NCBI RefSeq assembly: GCF_900115605.1
Contig: NZ_FOXC01000001.1
Span: 62,001 to 126,000 of the forward strand
Direction of reading: 5' to 3'
DNA length: 64,000 nucleotides
Origin: Halolactibacillus halophilus
Lineage (GTDB): Bacteria > Bacillota > Bacilli > Bacillales > Amphibacillaceae
Numbering within the stretch: position 1 is the first letter of the stretch; each line of letters opens with the position of its first letter. The notes under the pieces were generated by a model. The model saw only the letters and a program-made list of their open reading frames with translations, was not told the origin of the DNA and searched no databases. Below, in pieces: positions 8,751-19,818 of this stretch. The translations under genes were made by a program, and so were the position numbers.

Positions 8751-9017
8751 TTATACCTCTTTATGTTGATCGATAAAATCTTTAACTAATACTTCGATGA
8801 GTTCATCACGGTCGAGGCGACGAATAAGGTTTCTCGCATCCTTATATCGCGGAATATAGGCTGGGTCACCAGAAAGTAAATAACCAACAATCTGATTAAT
8901 CGGGTGATAACCTTTCTCCTCTAATGCGTGATAGACAGTTAATAAGACGTCTTTAACGTTTGTTTCAACTGGCTCCTCTGAGAAATTAAATTTCATCGTC
9001 TGATCCATATTCTCCAT
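8751..9017 (-). CDS. yrzL: IreB/DUF965 family regulatory protein YrzL
   Basis: 88-residue member of the IreB family. In Enterococcus faecalis IreB is a substrate of the PASTA kinase IreK and lowers cephalosporin resistance. Conserved features are the N-terminal MDQTMKFNF, which carries the threonine that is phosphorylated in IreB, and [20 protein letters not shown] around residues 36-55. GAGGTG lies five bases before the ATG. Forms yrzL-ruvX-yrzB. Confidence 0.92.
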   Translation of the reverse strand: MENMDQTMKFNFSEEPVETNVKDVLLTVYHALEEKGYHPINQIVGYLLSGDPAYIPRYKDARNLIRRLDRDELIEVLVKDFIDQHKEV

Positions 9018-9105
9018 ACTAACACCTCGTCCTTAACTGAAGTTTTCTTAATGACGTAATCCTTACTTACGACCATTATACCGTTAATGAGGGCTATTTA
9101 ACAAG

Positions 9106-11739
9106 TTATCCGAGTGAAGAAATCATTGTTTTTACTTCTTGTAGAGCTGCGGATACTTTTTCAGGTTCTTTCCCACCTGCTTGTGCCATGTCTGGACGAC
9201 CGCCACCACCGCCGCCACATACCGTTGCGGCTTGTTTAATTAGTTTACCAGCATGATACCCTTGGTCGACAAGATTTTTTGATACCCCGCTCGCAAATTG
9301 GACTTTACCATCATTCACAGCGGCTAGCAGAATAATGCCCGATGGTAGTTTTTGTTTTAAATCATCGACCATTGAACGGAGTTGATTCATGTCAGAAACA
9401 TTGACTTGTTCGATTAAACAAGGCACCTCGTTAATATGTTCAACTTTATCTAGAATATTTTTTGCTTCATAGCTTGATAATTTTTGTTGTAAGGCATCGT
9501 ATTCTTTTTGTACGTGTTTCAGCTCACTAAACAAATGATCAAGTTTTTCTGGTACGTTTAGTGGGTTCGCTTTTAATTTTTCAGCCGCTTGTTTTAAGGC
9601 CACTTCTTGATTATTAACAAATTGATAGGCCCCTTTTGCCGTAACAGCTTCAATTCGGCGTGTACCCGCCCCAATACCTGACTCTGAGACAATTTTAAAC
9701 AAACCAATTTCTGCCGTGTTGAAAACATGACAGCCACCACAAAGTTCTAAGCTATAATCACCTACTTTAACAACACGTACGACGTCACCATACTTCTCAC
9801 CAAAGAGTGCCATCGCACCCATTTGTTTTGCTTCTTCGATGGAACGATTCGTAATCTCAACCGGAAGTGAGGCCCAGATTTGTTCATTCACCTTTGTTTC
9901 AATGGCTAGAAGTTCTTCAGATGAAACAGCACTAAAATGTGAGAAGTCAAAACGTAAGCGACCATCACCAACAAGCGACCCCGCTTGATTGACATGCGTG
10001 CCTAACACATCTTTTAACGCTTGATGCAACAGATGCGTCGCGGTATGATTTTTCTCAATCAATAGGCGACGTTCACGGTCAATTTGTGCCGTAACGCTCT
10101 CGTTTAATTCAAGCTCACCTTTTGTGATTTCAATGCGGTGCAAGTGTTGGCCTTTCGGTGCTTTTGTTACTTCTTTAACCATCGCCTTAAAATGATCATT
10201 ATAAATCATACCTAAGTCTGACTGTTGGCCACCACTTTCTGCATAAAATGGTGTTTCAGCTAAAATAACAAACGCCTCTTTGCTCGTAAGTTTTTCAACG
10301 AAGGTTTGATTTTCAATCATCGCCACCACGGTTGTATGAACGTCACGGGTCTTATAACCGACAAATGTACTATCTTTTGTTAAGTCACTAAAGACACTGT
10401 CTTGAACTTGCATCGAATCGACTTTTTGACGCGCATTACGCGCACGTGCTTTTTGTTTTTCCATTTCTGACAAGAAACCTGCTTTATCAATGGTAAAACC
10501 TTGTTCATGGGCGTATTCTTCTGTCAGTTCTTTCGGGAAACCGTAGGTATCGTATAGTTTAAATACGTATGCACCTGGCACCACAGTTTCATTGTTCTTC
10601 GTTTGTTGGTCAATAATATCAGACAGGATAACGAGTCCCTCATGCAATGTTTCATGGAATCGTTCTTCTTCTGTTTGAATCACATTCATAATAAAGTCTT
10701 GTTTTTGTTTTACCTCTGGATAGAAAGCTTCCATAATAGAAGCCACCGTTGGCACAAGTGACGCCATAAAGACTTTTTCAATCCCGAGTTGCTTACTAAA
10801 ACGGACCGCGCGTCTTAATAATCGTCTTAACACATACCCACGACCCTCGTTAGAAGGTAAGGCCCCGTCACCGACCGCAAAACTAACCGTACGGATATGG
10901 TCACTGATCACTTTAAAGGCTGTGTCTGTTTCTTTTTTATCACCATAATTAACGGTTGTTAACTTTTCAACTTCTTTAATAATCGGTAAGAATAAATCTG
11001 TTTCAAAGTTTGTGTCTGTCCCTTGAATGACTGACACAATCCGTTCAAGTCCCATCCCCGTATCAATATTTTTCTTTGGTAGGGGGGTATAGGTACCATC
11101 AGGATTATGATTGTACTGAGAAAAGACGAGATTCCAAATTTCTAAATAACGGTCATTCTCGCCACCAGGGTAAAGTTCAGGATCATTTAAATCATTGCCA
11201 TACACTTCCCCGCGGTCATAGAAAATCTCTGTATTCGGTCCACTTGGTCCTTCTCCGATATCCCAGAAGTTTTCTTCTAGACGAATGATGCGTTCTTCCG
11301 GAAGTTTAATCGTCTCTTTCCAATAGTTAAATGCTTCATCATCTTCTGGGTGGACAGTGACTGAAATTTTTTCCGGGTCAAAACCAATCCATTTATCACT
11401 CGTAAGGAATTCCCATGCGTACTCAATCGCGGCTTCTTTAAAGTAATCACCAATCGAAAAGTTCCCTAACATTTCAAAGAACGTATGGTGACGTGGGGTA
11501 TAGCCGACATTTTCAATATCATTTGTTCGAATTGATTTTTGCGCATTAGCTAAACGCGGGTTATCTGGCACGACGCGGCCATCAAAATATTTCTTTAATG
11601 TTGCGACGCCAGAATTGATCCATAATAACGTCGGATCTTCTTGTGGGATGAGTGAGGCACTCGGTTCTATTCGGTGACCTTTTGATTCAAAGAAATCTAA
11701 AAACATTTGTCTTACTTCACTTGAGGTTAATGCTTTCAT
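9106..11739 (-). CDS. alaS: Alanyl-tRNA synthetase
   Basis: Class II synthetase charging tRNA-Ala. The N-terminal catalytic domain starts at [12 protein letters not shown] and holds the motif 2 segment [13 protein letters not shown]; the editing domain has the metal-binding HTATHLLH near 567 and CGGCH near 668; the C-Ala domain ends with the glycine run [16 protein letters not shown] near 848. At 877 residues it is full length. Expression is controlled by the T-box leader immediately upstream. Confidence 0.98.
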   Translation of the reverse strand: MKALTSSEVRQMFLDFFESKGHRIEPSASLIPQEDPTLLWINSGVATLKKYFDGRVVPDNPRLANAQKSIRTNDIENVGYTPRHHTFFEMLGNFSIGDYFKEAAIEYAWEFLTSDKWIGFDPEKISVTVHPEDDEAFNYWKETIKLPEERIIRLEENFWDIGEGPSGPNTEIFYDRGEVYGNDLNDPELYPGGENDRYLEIWNLVFSQYNHNPDGTYTPLPKKNIDTGMGLERIVSVIQGTDTNFETDLFLPIIKEVEKLTTVNYGDKKETDTAFKVISDHIRTVSFAVGDGALPSNEGRGYVLRRLLRRAVRFSKQLGIEKVFMASLVPTVASIMEAFYPEVKQKQDFIMNVIQTEEERFHETLHEGLVILSDIIDQQTKNNETVVPGAYVFKLYDTYGFPKELTEEYAHEQGFTIDKAGFLSEMEKQKARARNARQKVDSMQVQDSVFSDLTKDSTFVGYKTRDVHTTVVAMIENQTFVEKLTSKEAFVILAETPFYAESGGQQSDLGMIYNDHFKAMVKEVTKAPKGQHLHRIEITKGELELNESVTAQIDRERRLLIEKNHTATHLLHQALKDVLGTHVNQAGSLVGDGRLRFDFSHFSAVSSEELLAIETKVNEQIWASLPVEITNRSIEEAKQMGAMALFGEKYGDVVRVVKVGDYSLELCGGCHVFNTAEIGLFKIVSESGIGAGTRRIEAVTAKGAYQFVNNQEVALKQAAEKLKANPLNVPEKLDHLFSELKHVQKEYDALQQKLSSYEAKNILDKVEHINEVPCLIEQVNVSDMNQLRSMVDDLKQKLPSGIILLAAVNDGKVQFASGVSKNLVDQGYHAGKLIKQAATVCGGGGGGRPDMAQAGGKEPEKVSAALQEVKTMISSLG

Positions 11740-11802
11740 CTGTATTCGCTCCTTTATCTACCATGACTTATCTATAGTTTTATTGCTAACGATAGGCAAT
11801 AT

Positions 11803-12046
11803 AAAAACTCCCATCCCTGCAATATCTTGCAGGGACGAGAGTTATCTTCGCGGTACCACCCTGATTATAGCTAGCGCTATCACCTTTAATGAATGATAAC
11901 GGCATTCAACCGGTAAATGGTTCATTTACACTCAAAACGAGCTTCCATACCTCTTCATTTCGCTCACCTTACAGCCTAGGGTGGGCGTCTCTTTAAAATG
12001 GGCTGATATGTACTCCTGTTTCTCAACGTTTTTTTCTATCGTTTCA
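11803..12046 (-). ncRNA. T-box riboswitch, alanine-specific (alaS leader)
   Basis: The conserved T-box sequence AGGGTGGTACCGCG reads on the minus strand at 11849-11862. The terminator (CTCTCGTCCCTGC / GCAGGGATGGGAG, then TTTTTAT) occupies 11803-11844, and an AG-box-like GAGAAACAGGAGTA lies in stem I. The proposed specifier is GCU at 11940-11942, in the context GGAAGCUC, an alanine codon, matching the gene. Uncharged tRNA-Ala should favour the antiterminator and switch on alaS. This leader explains the 407-base gap between recD2 and alaS. Confidence 0.93.
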
Positions 12047-12052
12047 ACCGAT

Positions 12053-12081
12053 ATTATAGAGAATCTTTACGCCAAAGTCAA
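12053..12081 (-). promoter_or_regulatory. Sigma-A promoter of the alaS T-box leader
   Basis: -35 TTGACT (12076-12081), 17-base spacer, -10 TATAAT (12053-12058) on the minus strand; start of transcription expected near 12046, just before the T-box stem I. Confidence 0.85.
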
Positions 12082-12146
12082 TGAATAGTCTAGCTACTTT
12101 AGTCTGATGAGATCAAGGCAATAGTTTTACGTAATATCGCCTCACC

Positions 12147-14480
12147 TCACATAAAATCAAAAGGTGATACCTCTTCACCTTCTAATGCTTGTTCTTCTAA
12201 ATCTTCTTCTAGCTGTTCACGATAATCCTCATCAGTGAAGACACCGGTTAATCGTTCAATAAGCGTCGTGTAACGTTCATTCGTATCAATCGTCGTGACC
12301 CCTTCTAAAAAGGCAGATTGATCGCCGCAAATAATTAATGATTGTTTCGCCCGGGTCATCGCGGTATAGAGTAAGTTTTTCCTAAGCATTCGCCGGTAAG
12401 CGCGGTCAACTGGCATAACAACGATGGGGAACTCACTGCCTTGTGACTTATGAATTGAAATACAATAAGCATGAGTAATATTCAATAAATCTTGTCTAGT
12501 ATAAGTTACATCATCGTCCTCAAACGTCACAATCACTTGGTCTTCGCCTTCTACATTTTCTTTCTCCCAAAAAATAGCGGTGATTTTACCAATATCGCCA
12601 TTAAACACATTGTCTTCTGGTTGATTCACAAGCTGAATCACTTTATCACCGGTTCTAAACACGGTATCTTTCGTATGAAGTTCACGTGCGCCTTTTCGCT
12701 TAGGATTCACGACCGATTGAATCCGGGTATTAATTTCATTAATACCGACATCCGTTTTATACATTGGTGCTAAAATTTGAATGTCTTGAATATCAAATCC
12801 ACGTGCTATCGCTCGGGTCACAATCGTTTCAATAGAATGCAACAATTGATGGCGTTGACATGGGATAAAATTAAAATCACTTGCCTTTATTAAATCATCT
12901 GCTGTTAATTCATCATGTTTTATTCGATGCGCCAATGTAATAATTTTTGACCCTTCTTTTTGCCGGTACACTTCATCAAGTTTAATTTGTGTCACTTGCT
13001 GACTATGTAATAAATCACTTAACACTTGTCCGGGTCCAACAGATGGTAGCTGATCCTCATCACCTACAAGCAACACTTGCATTGTAGACGGAATCGCTTT
13101 AAACAATTGATTGGCTAAAAACACATCGACCATCGAAAATTCATCAATGATAATCATCTTGCCTTCTAATGGATTGTCTTGTGTTTTCTCAAAATGTTGA
13201 TGGCCGTCCCATCCGAGTAAGCGGTGAATCGTGTAAGCAGGTAAGCCAGTTGATTCGGTAATCCGTTTTGCGGCTCTTCCGGTCGGGGCTGTCAGTATAT
13301 AGGGAAACTCACTGCGTTTTGTGTAATCTTGTAATTTCATACTAACATCATTTAATTCGCTATAGGCTTTTAAAATCCCCTTAATCACCGTTGTCTTCCC
13401 GGTACCAGGACCACCGGTTAAAATCATCACTTTCGTCATAAGCGCTTGTTTGATCGCGTCGTACTGAACTTTGCCGTAAGTTAAATGTTCTTCTTCCTCA
13501 ACTTCACCGACAACTTTAAGTAAGTCCGCCTCCACAACCGTCTCTTCAACTTCAAGTTCACTGATCCGCTTCAACTGTGTCGTCAGTCCAGCTTCCGCAT
13601 AATAACTAACTGGCAGGTAAACGCGGTCATTTTCCTCAACTAGGTACTCTTCTTCTGCCATTTCGATTAATTCTTTCGTCAACATCTCATCAGTAATACC
13701 ATACCGCCGTGCTTCCAATAAGCGATTGACCTTATCCTTTACCTTATCTACTGGCAAAAACACATGGCCATCATTTAATGATTCATTGAGGATATAAAGA
13801 ATACCCGCCCGAATTCTTGACGGATGGTTTAAGCTAATGCCATAATCTGTCGCAATTAAATCCGCACGATGAAACCCGAACCCTTCAATATCAAATACGT
13901 ATTGATACGGGTTTTCTTCTAAGATATTAATGGCCTCATCTTGATAATGTTGATAAATCTTTTGTGCAAGTTTTAGACCAATACCCACCTTTTGCAAGGC
14001 AACAACGATGGTATCAAACCCCTGATATGTCTTTAATCGCTCGACTAAAATCGTCCGACGTTCATCATTTAGTCCTTTAATATCTTTTAGCACATCAGGC
14101 TCTTTAATTATTTTATTAATTGCCCCGTCCCCAAGCGCCTCAACAATTCGGCTTGCTGTTTTCTTTCCAATTTTGGGGAAGAGGTCACTCGATAAATAAC
14201 TGACAAGACCTTCTTCTGTCTTTGGAACATAGCGCTCATAGTGATCGACATGATACTGCTCACCAAATTTTTTATGATGGACAAACGTTCCGTAAAAGAC
14301 ATACGCCTCTCCGGGGAATATTTCACCAAAATAGCCCTTTACAACGAGTTCATCTTCATCAAATGCTTCGTTTGTCTTTAACACCTTTATTTTCGCAATA
14401 GAAAAGTGTTCGGCTTGATTGGTATAAATCGTATAAATCAATTCCCCACGAATATACTTCGTTTCTTCTGACACGTCCAC
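12147..14480 (-). CDS. recD2: RecD2-type SF1B DNA helicase
   Basis: 5'-to-3' helicase acting in recombination and replication-fork maintenance, of the RecD2/TraA family that works without RecBC. An N-terminal OB-like region and helix-hairpin-helix repeats (about 1-200) precede the motor: motif I GGPGTGKTT near 357, II IIDEFSM near 447, III VGDEDQLPSVGPG near 472, and motif VI YTAMTRAKQSL near 710. Length 777 is normal. The 12-base gap from the upstream TPR gene indicates one operon with yrrB, mnmA and the desulfurase. Confidence 0.96.
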   Translation of the reverse strand: MDVSEETKYIRGELIYTIYTNQAEHFSIAKIKVLKTNEAFDEDELVVKGYFGEIFPGEAYVFYGTFVHHKKFGEQYHVDHYERYVPKTEEGLVSYLSSDLFPKIGKKTASRIVEALGDGAINKIIKEPDVLKDIKGLNDERRTILVERLKTYQGFDTIVVALQKVGIGLKLAQKIYQHYQDEAINILEENPYQYVFDIEGFGFHRADLIATDYGISLNHPSRIRAGILYILNESLNDGHVFLPVDKVKDKVNRLLEARRYGITDEMLTKELIEMAEEEYLVEENDRVYLPVSYYAEAGLTTQLKRISELEVEETVVEADLLKVVGEVEEEEHLTYGKVQYDAIKQALMTKVMILTGGPGTGKTTVIKGILKAYSELNDVSMKLQDYTKRSEFPYILTAPTGRAAKRITESTGLPAYTIHRLLGWDGHQHFEKTQDNPLEGKMIIIDEFSMVDVFLANQLFKAIPSTMQVLLVGDEDQLPSVGPGQVLSDLLHSQQVTQIKLDEVYRQKEGSKIITLAHRIKHDELTADDLIKASDFNFIPCQRHQLLHSIETIVTRAIARGFDIQDIQILAPMYKTDVGINEINTRIQSVVNPKRKGARELHTKDTVFRTGDKVIQLVNQPEDNVFNGDIGKITAIFWEKENVEGEDQVIVTFEDDDVTYTRQDLLNITHAYCISIHKSQGSEFPIVVMPVDRAYRRMLRKNLLYTAMTRAKQSLIICGDQSAFLEGVTTIDTNERYTTLIERLTGVFTDEDYREQLEEDLEEQALEGEEVSPFDFM

Positions 14481-14491
14481 CGCCCACTTTC

Positions 14492-15154
14492 TTACTGTTG
14501 GTCTAATATTTGTTCAATTTGCATCAGCGTTCCTTGTGCTAGGGTATGTTCCGGGTCTAAGTCAAGCACACAATTTAAATCTTTGATTGCTTCATCTGTC
14601 CGCTCTAAAAACAAATCACACAGAGCCCGGTTATAGAGTGCATCAGCATGTGTTGGGTAACTTTGATAGACGCCATCAAATACACGACGTGCTTCATCTA
14701 AATGCGATAGCTCAGCTAAAGCTAAACCGTACTGCATCGCTATATCCATGTCATCGGGATTCATTTCGCTTGCACGCATGAGAAATGGAAGGGCTAGTTT
14801 TATATCTTCACGTTTCACATGAGCTAAGCCAATCATAAAATAGACATCAGCCTCTGTTAACCCTAGATCAACTGCTTCTGTGTAGTGGCGAAGCGCTTGT
14901 TTATACTGTTGTTGTTCAAACGCAATATTACCTAAACCGTAATAAGCTGTGCCTGCTTTCGGATCAAGCTCTAGTGCTTTTTCGTAAAAACTAATGGCGC
15001 GTTCTGTATCATTTATATGTGCTAATACATGCCCAAAGTTAATGTAACCGACTGGATTGTCTGGTTCTGTTTCGATTGCGTCATTAAAAGCTTTCACAGC
15101 CATTTCATAGTTCTCATCTTGCATATATTTAATCCCTTGTTCGATGTAAGTCAT
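14492..15154 (-). CDS. yrrB: Tetratricopeptide-repeat protein (YrrB-like)
   Basis: 220 residues, almost entirely TPR repeats of about 34 residues (for example AISFYEKALELDPKAGTAYYGLGN and ALRHYTEAVDLGL). TPR proteins are protein-binding scaffolds; the partner is unknown, though the fixed place between mnmA and recD2 in bacilli has long suggested a link to these neighbours. No signal peptide or membrane segment, so cytoplasmic. Confidence 0.9.
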   Translation of the reverse strand: MTYIEQGIKYMQDENYEMAVKAFNDAIETEPDNPVGYINFGHVLAHINDTERAISFYEKALELDPKAGTAYYGLGNIAFEQQQYKQALRHYTEAVDLGLTEADVYFMIGLAHVKREDIKLALPFLMRASEMNPDDMDIAMQYGLALAELSHLDEARRVFDGVYQSYPTHADALYNRALCDLFLERTDEAIKDLNCVLDLDPEHTLAQGTLMQIEQILDQQ

Positions 15155-15179
15155 TTCGGTCTCCTCTCTTTATGCTTTA

Positions 15180-16304
<1,125 letters not shown>

Positions 16305-17453
16305 TTAATTCGCTAACGTTCTTAACCGTTCAATAGTTTGTTTGACACGCTTTACAACTTCAATCATTGCCTTTTCAGTATGATGAAGACCAAAACTAAA
16401 CCGAATGGCACTCAACGTGCGCTCATCTTTTTCTCCGTACATCGCCTTTAACACATGTGAGGACGTCATCGATCCTGCTGTACATGCACTGCCCGATGAG
16501 ACGAATACCCCGTCCAAATCTAAATTCATGAGTACTTGTTCAATTCGGGTACCTAAGAAACTTACATTACAAATCAATGGACTGACCTTATCCTCGTCCC
16601 CATTGATGGTAATGTTAGCGATTGTGTTTACTTCCTTTTCAAACGTTGTTTTTAACTGTTGGAAATGCGCTTGACGGTTTAATTCTTCACCTAAAAACAG
16701 TTCAACCGCCTGTTTAAATCCAATAATACCAGGTAAGTTTTCCGTTCCTGGACGACGCTTACGTTCCTGATCGCCCCCATAAAAGAGCGGCTGTATTTTT
16801 ACTGCTTGCCGTTTATAAAGCGCCCCAATCCCTTTTGGGCCGTTAACTTTATGCGCGGTTACAGTTAATAAATCCACCTGTAAATCTTCTACATCAAGTG
16901 GCACTATGCCGTAGGCTTGAACGGCATCGGTATGAAATACCGCTTGGTGGTCTTTTAACAGCTCACCAATGGCCTGGATGGGTTGAATCGTACCGACTTC
17001 ATTATTTATCATCATGATTGATACGAGAATCGTTTCATCTGTTAGGGCCATTTTTACAGTATCAATCCCGACAACACCGGTTTCATCTACCGGTAAATAC
17101 GTCACCGTAAATCCTCGTGTTTCTAAGTAGTGACAACTATCTAGCACCGCATGGTGTTCAATCGAAGATGTGATAATGTGCTTCCCTTTGTCTTGATGTT
17201 TTAAAGCTGTACCAATGATGGCTAAATTATCTGCTTCTGTGCCACCACTTGTAAAGATAATGTCTTTATCATTCGCCCCAAGTGACTTGGCGATGACCGT
17301 TCTCGCTTCATCTACCGCTTTTCTTGACTGCCGGCCCGATTGGTGAATGCTTGACGGGTTACCGAAGTTTTCAGTTAAAGCAGTCGACATCATTTGTGAG
17401 ACATCAGGATGAAGCGGCGTTGTCGCCGCATGGTCAAAATATAATGTGTCCAT
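16305..17453 (-). CDS. yrvO: Cysteine desulfurase dedicated to tRNA thiolation (YrvO/IscS family)
   Basis: PLP enzyme that takes sulfur from cysteine as a persulfide. Visible are the N-terminal FDHAATTPLHP, SGGTEADNLAI, the PLP lysine in TAHKVNGPKG near 205 and the active-site loop SSGSACTAG near 324. The frame is open to an ATG at 17462, but GAGAGG sits nine bases before the ATG at 17453, so I prefer that start (382 residues). It is followed by mnmA and preceded by cymR, as in B. subtilis. Confidence 0.95.
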   Translation of the reverse strand: MDTLYFDHAATTPLHPDVSQMMSTALTENFGNPSSIHQSGRQSRKAVDEARTVIAKSLGANDKDIIFTSGGTEADNLAIIGTALKHQDKGKHIITSSIEHHAVLDSCHYLETRGFTVTYLPVDETGVVGIDTVKMALTDETILVSIMMINNEVGTIQPIQAIGELLKDHQAVFHTDAVQAYGIVPLDVEDLQVDLLTVTAHKVNGPKGIGALYKRQAVKIQPLFYGGDQERKRRPGTENLPGIIGFKQAVELFLGEELNRQAHFQQLKTTFEKEVNTIANITINGDEDKVSPLICNVSFLGTRIEQVLMNLDLDGVFVSSGSACTAGSMTSSHVLKAMYGEKDERTLSAIRFSFGLHHTEKAMIEVVKRVKQTIERLRTLAN

Positions 17454-17470
17454 TTGTTTCATCCTCTCTT

Positions 17471-17890
17471 TTAAATATAGAACATATACGGTTCATTTTC
17501 TCCCGTTTCTTTATAGGTAGCTAAATCATCGAGTGTCGTTGTGTCTAACACATTTTTAACGGCATCACGTATTTGAATCCATAGGTGTTGTTTTTCTGGA
17601 CTTTCATCTTCAATTCCTTCAACTGGGGTAATAGGGCCTTCTAATATCCGAATTACATCTCCGGCTGTAATTTCATGGGCTGGTTTTGCGAGTTTATAAC
17701 CACCATAAGCACCTCTCACACTTTTCACAAGGCCAGCGTTACGTAGTGGTGGGACTAATTGTTCTAAATAATGCTCACTTAGGTTATGCTCTTCTGCAAT
17801 CCTTTTTAAAGACACCGGGCCTTCACCGTAATGTTTACTCAGGACAATCATTACGGTTAGTCCGTAACGTCCTTTCGTTGATATCTTCAT
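17471..17890 (-). CDS. cymR: Rrf2-family regulator, CymR orthologue
   Basis: 139-residue Rrf2 winged-helix repressor; the start MKISTKGRYGLTVMI and the recognition region LSEHYLEQLVPPLRNAGLV-SVRGAYGGY match CymR, the master repressor of cysteine metabolism in B. subtilis and Staphylococcus. The protein contains no cysteine at all, which rules out an IscR-like Fe-S cluster and also means any redox sensing by its own thiol is impossible. Placement directly upstream of the desulfurase/mnmA pair is the conserved Bacillales arrangement. Confidence 0.9.
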   Translation of the reverse strand: MKISTKGRYGLTVMIVLSKHYGEGPVSLKRIAEEHNLSEHYLEQLVPPLRNAGLVKSVRGAYGGYKLAKPAHEITAGDVIRILEGPITPVEGIEDESPEKQHLWIQIRDAVKNVLDTTTLDDLATYKETGENEPYMFYI

Positions 17891-18083
17891 CGATTAACAC
17901 TCCTAGTCGTTTGTTTCTGTTTCCATTATATCATGAAGACGCGTCGACTCGCTATGTCTCCGGACGCATTAAACAGTTCACTATATTAATTCCTACAAAT
18001 GTAGTATATTTTATATGAAACCGTCATACGACGTCAAGTCATTCGAAATGAATCAGACAATTTTGCGTTAAAGGAGTTTTTAC

Positions 18084-19370
18084 ATGGCAAAACAACCGCT
18101 CGCATATCGATTAAGACCTGAACATATTGGAGATATTATAGGGCAACAACATTTGATTGGAGAAGGAAACATGATCCGGCGGATGATTGATGCCAATCGT
18201 TTAAGTTCAATGATTTTATACGGGCCACCTGGGACTGGTAAAACCTCCATGGCAATGGCACTATCGGCGACACTTGGATTACGTTTTAAAGTATTAAATG
18301 CCGTCATTGATAAAAAGAAGGAGATTGAAATTGCGATTGAAGAGGCTAAGATGCATGGCAACTTGGTCGTGATTATGGATGAGGTTCACCGACTAGATAA
18401 GGCAAAACAAGATTATTTACTGCCACATGTTGAAAGTAATCTTATTACGTTAATTGGCTGCACAACGAGTAATCCATACCATGCCATCAATCCAGCAATT
18501 AGAAGCCGGGTTCACTTATTTGAACTTCAAGCCTTAACAAAGACAGATATATTAGAGGCCTTAAACCGGGCGATTGGCGATGAGAAAAAAGGGTTAGGTG
18601 ATATACCGATCCAAGTGACCGATGAGGCCCTTCAGCATTTTGCGGATAGTTCAAGGGGTGATTTGCGTGCCGCTTTAAACGGGTTAGAGCTGGCGGCTTA
18701 TTCTACTGCTAAAAACAGTGAAGGCATTATCGTTATTGATTTACATGTTGCCGAACAGTGCATGCAGAAAAAAAGCTTTACCCATGACAAAGGCGGGGAT
18801 CATCATTATGATGTTCTCTCCGCCCTGCAGAAATCTATTCGCGGCAGTGATGTAGATGCTGCTCTCCACTATTTGGCGCGTCTAATTGAAGCAGGCGACT
18901 TAGATAGTATCGCTCGGCGTTTAACCGTCATTGCCTATGAAGATATTGGTCTCGGTAACCCGCAAGCAGGACCACGGACACTTCATGCGATTGAAGCCGC
19001 TGAACGGGTTGGTTTTCCAGAAGCACGTATTCCGCTTGCATCTATTACAGTAGAACTCGCCCTGTCACCAAAATCTAACGCTGCTTATAAAGCACTCGAT
19101 CATGCCTTAAAGGATATTAGGTCGATGAATACTGGTGACGTACCTGATCATTTAAAAGATGCGCACTATCAAGGAGCAAAAGACATGGGGCATGGTACCG
19201 GCTATAAATATCCGCATGACTTTCCTGGTGCACGTGTGAAGCAGCAATACTTACCGGATAAAATTAGACATAAACAGTATTACCAACCAGTTGAAACTGG
19301 TAAATTTGAACGCGCCTTAAAACAAATGCATGAACAAATTAAAACGTTGAATAAAAATGAGTCATCGTAA
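18084..19370 (+). CDS. rarA: Replication-associated recombination protein RarA (MgsA/YrvN)
   Basis: AAA+ ATPase related to clamp loaders that acts at stalled replication forks. Walker A GPPGTGKTS near residues 45-53, Walker B VIMDEVHRLD near 94, sensor 1 GCTTSNP near 123, and the RarA-specific C-terminal tetramer domain (LPDKIRHKQYYQP). AAAGGAG is 9 bases before the ATG. Divergent from cymR, with the shared control region at 17891-18083; it ends at a strong terminator. Confidence 0.96.
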   Translation: MAKQPLAYRLRPEHIGDIIGQQHLIGEGNMIRRMIDANRLSSMILYGPPGTGKTSMAMALSATLGLRFKVLNAVIDKKKEIEIAIEEAKMHGNLVVIMDEVHRLDKAKQDYLLPHVESNLITLIGCTTSNPYHAINPAIRSRVHLFELQALTKTDILEALNRAIGDEKKGLGDIPIQVTDEALQHFADSSRGDLRAALNGLELAAYSTAKNSEGIIVIDLHVAEQCMQKKSFTHDKGGDHHYDVLSALQKSIRGSDVDAALHYLARLIEAGDLDSIARRLTVIAYEDIGLGNPQAGPRTLHAIEAAERVGFPEARIPLASITVELALSPKSNAAYKALDHALKDIRSMNTGDVPDHLKDAHYQGAKDMGHGTGYKYPHDFPGARVKQQYLPDKIRHKQYYQPVETGKFERALKQMHEQIKTLNKNESS

Positions 19371-19440
19371 ACACATGAGACGGTTCACTGAACCCAGTCG
19401 CTTATGATTGCCGTTTGAATAACGGTATCGGTATCTAAGT

Positions 19441-19480
19441 AAAAGACACGCCACACTTACAAGTGACGTGTCTTTTTATG
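19441..19480 (+). terminator. Terminator of rarA
   Basis: AAAGACACG.CAC and GTG.CGTGTCTTT form a stem with a short loop, followed by TTTTTATG on the plus strand, about 70 bases after the rarA stop. Confidence 0.8.
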
Positions 19481-19522
19481 TTTAATTCATAAATCCAAAC
19501 AGAACCTACACGTATCTATCGT

Positions 19523-19551
19523 AAAAAAGCTCACCCCTTGGGTGAGCTTTT
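19523..19551 (-). terminator. Terminator downstream of 6S RNA
   Basis: AAAAGCTCACCC-AAGG-GGTGAGCTTTTTTAC on the minus strand: a 7-9 bp GC-rich stem with a 4-base loop and T-run, positioned just beyond the expected mature 3' end of the 6S RNA. The symmetric arms could also stop plus-strand reading from rarA. Confidence 0.85.
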
Positions 19552-19565
19552 AATCATCATGTATA

Positions 19566-19757
19566 AAGATAATCCCAATCGTGCCGTCTCAATAGAAAGT
19601 TTTGAACCCGCTCTAGGCAGGTGGGTGCCCTGTCCCTTGACTTTTAAGTCCTCAAACAAGTGGGGCATGTAATCCTCAAGAAAACATTGGGCTCCCGACT
19701 TTGAAATGTTCGGTCAAAACATTTGGATTTTCAACGAACACATCAGGATTAACTTGT
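19566..19757 (-). ncRNA. ssrS: 6S RNA (ssrS/bsrA type)
   Basis: A roughly 190-nt RNA on the minus strand that resembles B. subtilis 6S-1: it opens with AAUCCUGAUGUGUUCGUUG, contains a CGAACAUUU segment followed by GUCGG, and has a 3' half with GCCUAGAG.GGGUU. The 5' end (GUUAAUCC) can pair with the 3' end (GGGAUUAU) to close the long helix that mimics an open promoter and traps sigma-A RNA polymerase. It has its own promoter and terminator and sits next to aspS, as bsrA does in B. subtilis. Ends are estimated to within about 10 bases. Confidence 0.85.
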
Positions 19758-19763
19758 AAAATC

Positions 19764-19792
19764 ATTTTAGCATAGTTCACTTTGAAATTCAA
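19764..19792 (-). promoter_or_regulatory. Sigma-A promoter of 6S RNA
   Basis: -35 TTGAAT (19787-19792), 17-base spacer, -10 TAAAAT (19764-19769) on the minus strand, predicting a start near 19757. It lies between the aspS stop and the 6S RNA. Confidence 0.75.
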
Positions 19793-19818
19793 CCCTCTTT
19801 GTAAGGGATTACATCCGG

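Noticed and set aside
17940-18083. Operator for CymR or another Rrf2 regulator between cymR and rarA (CTACAAATGTAG)
   Set aside because: The 12-base inverted repeat does not match a motif I can quote with confidence, so it is not annotated.
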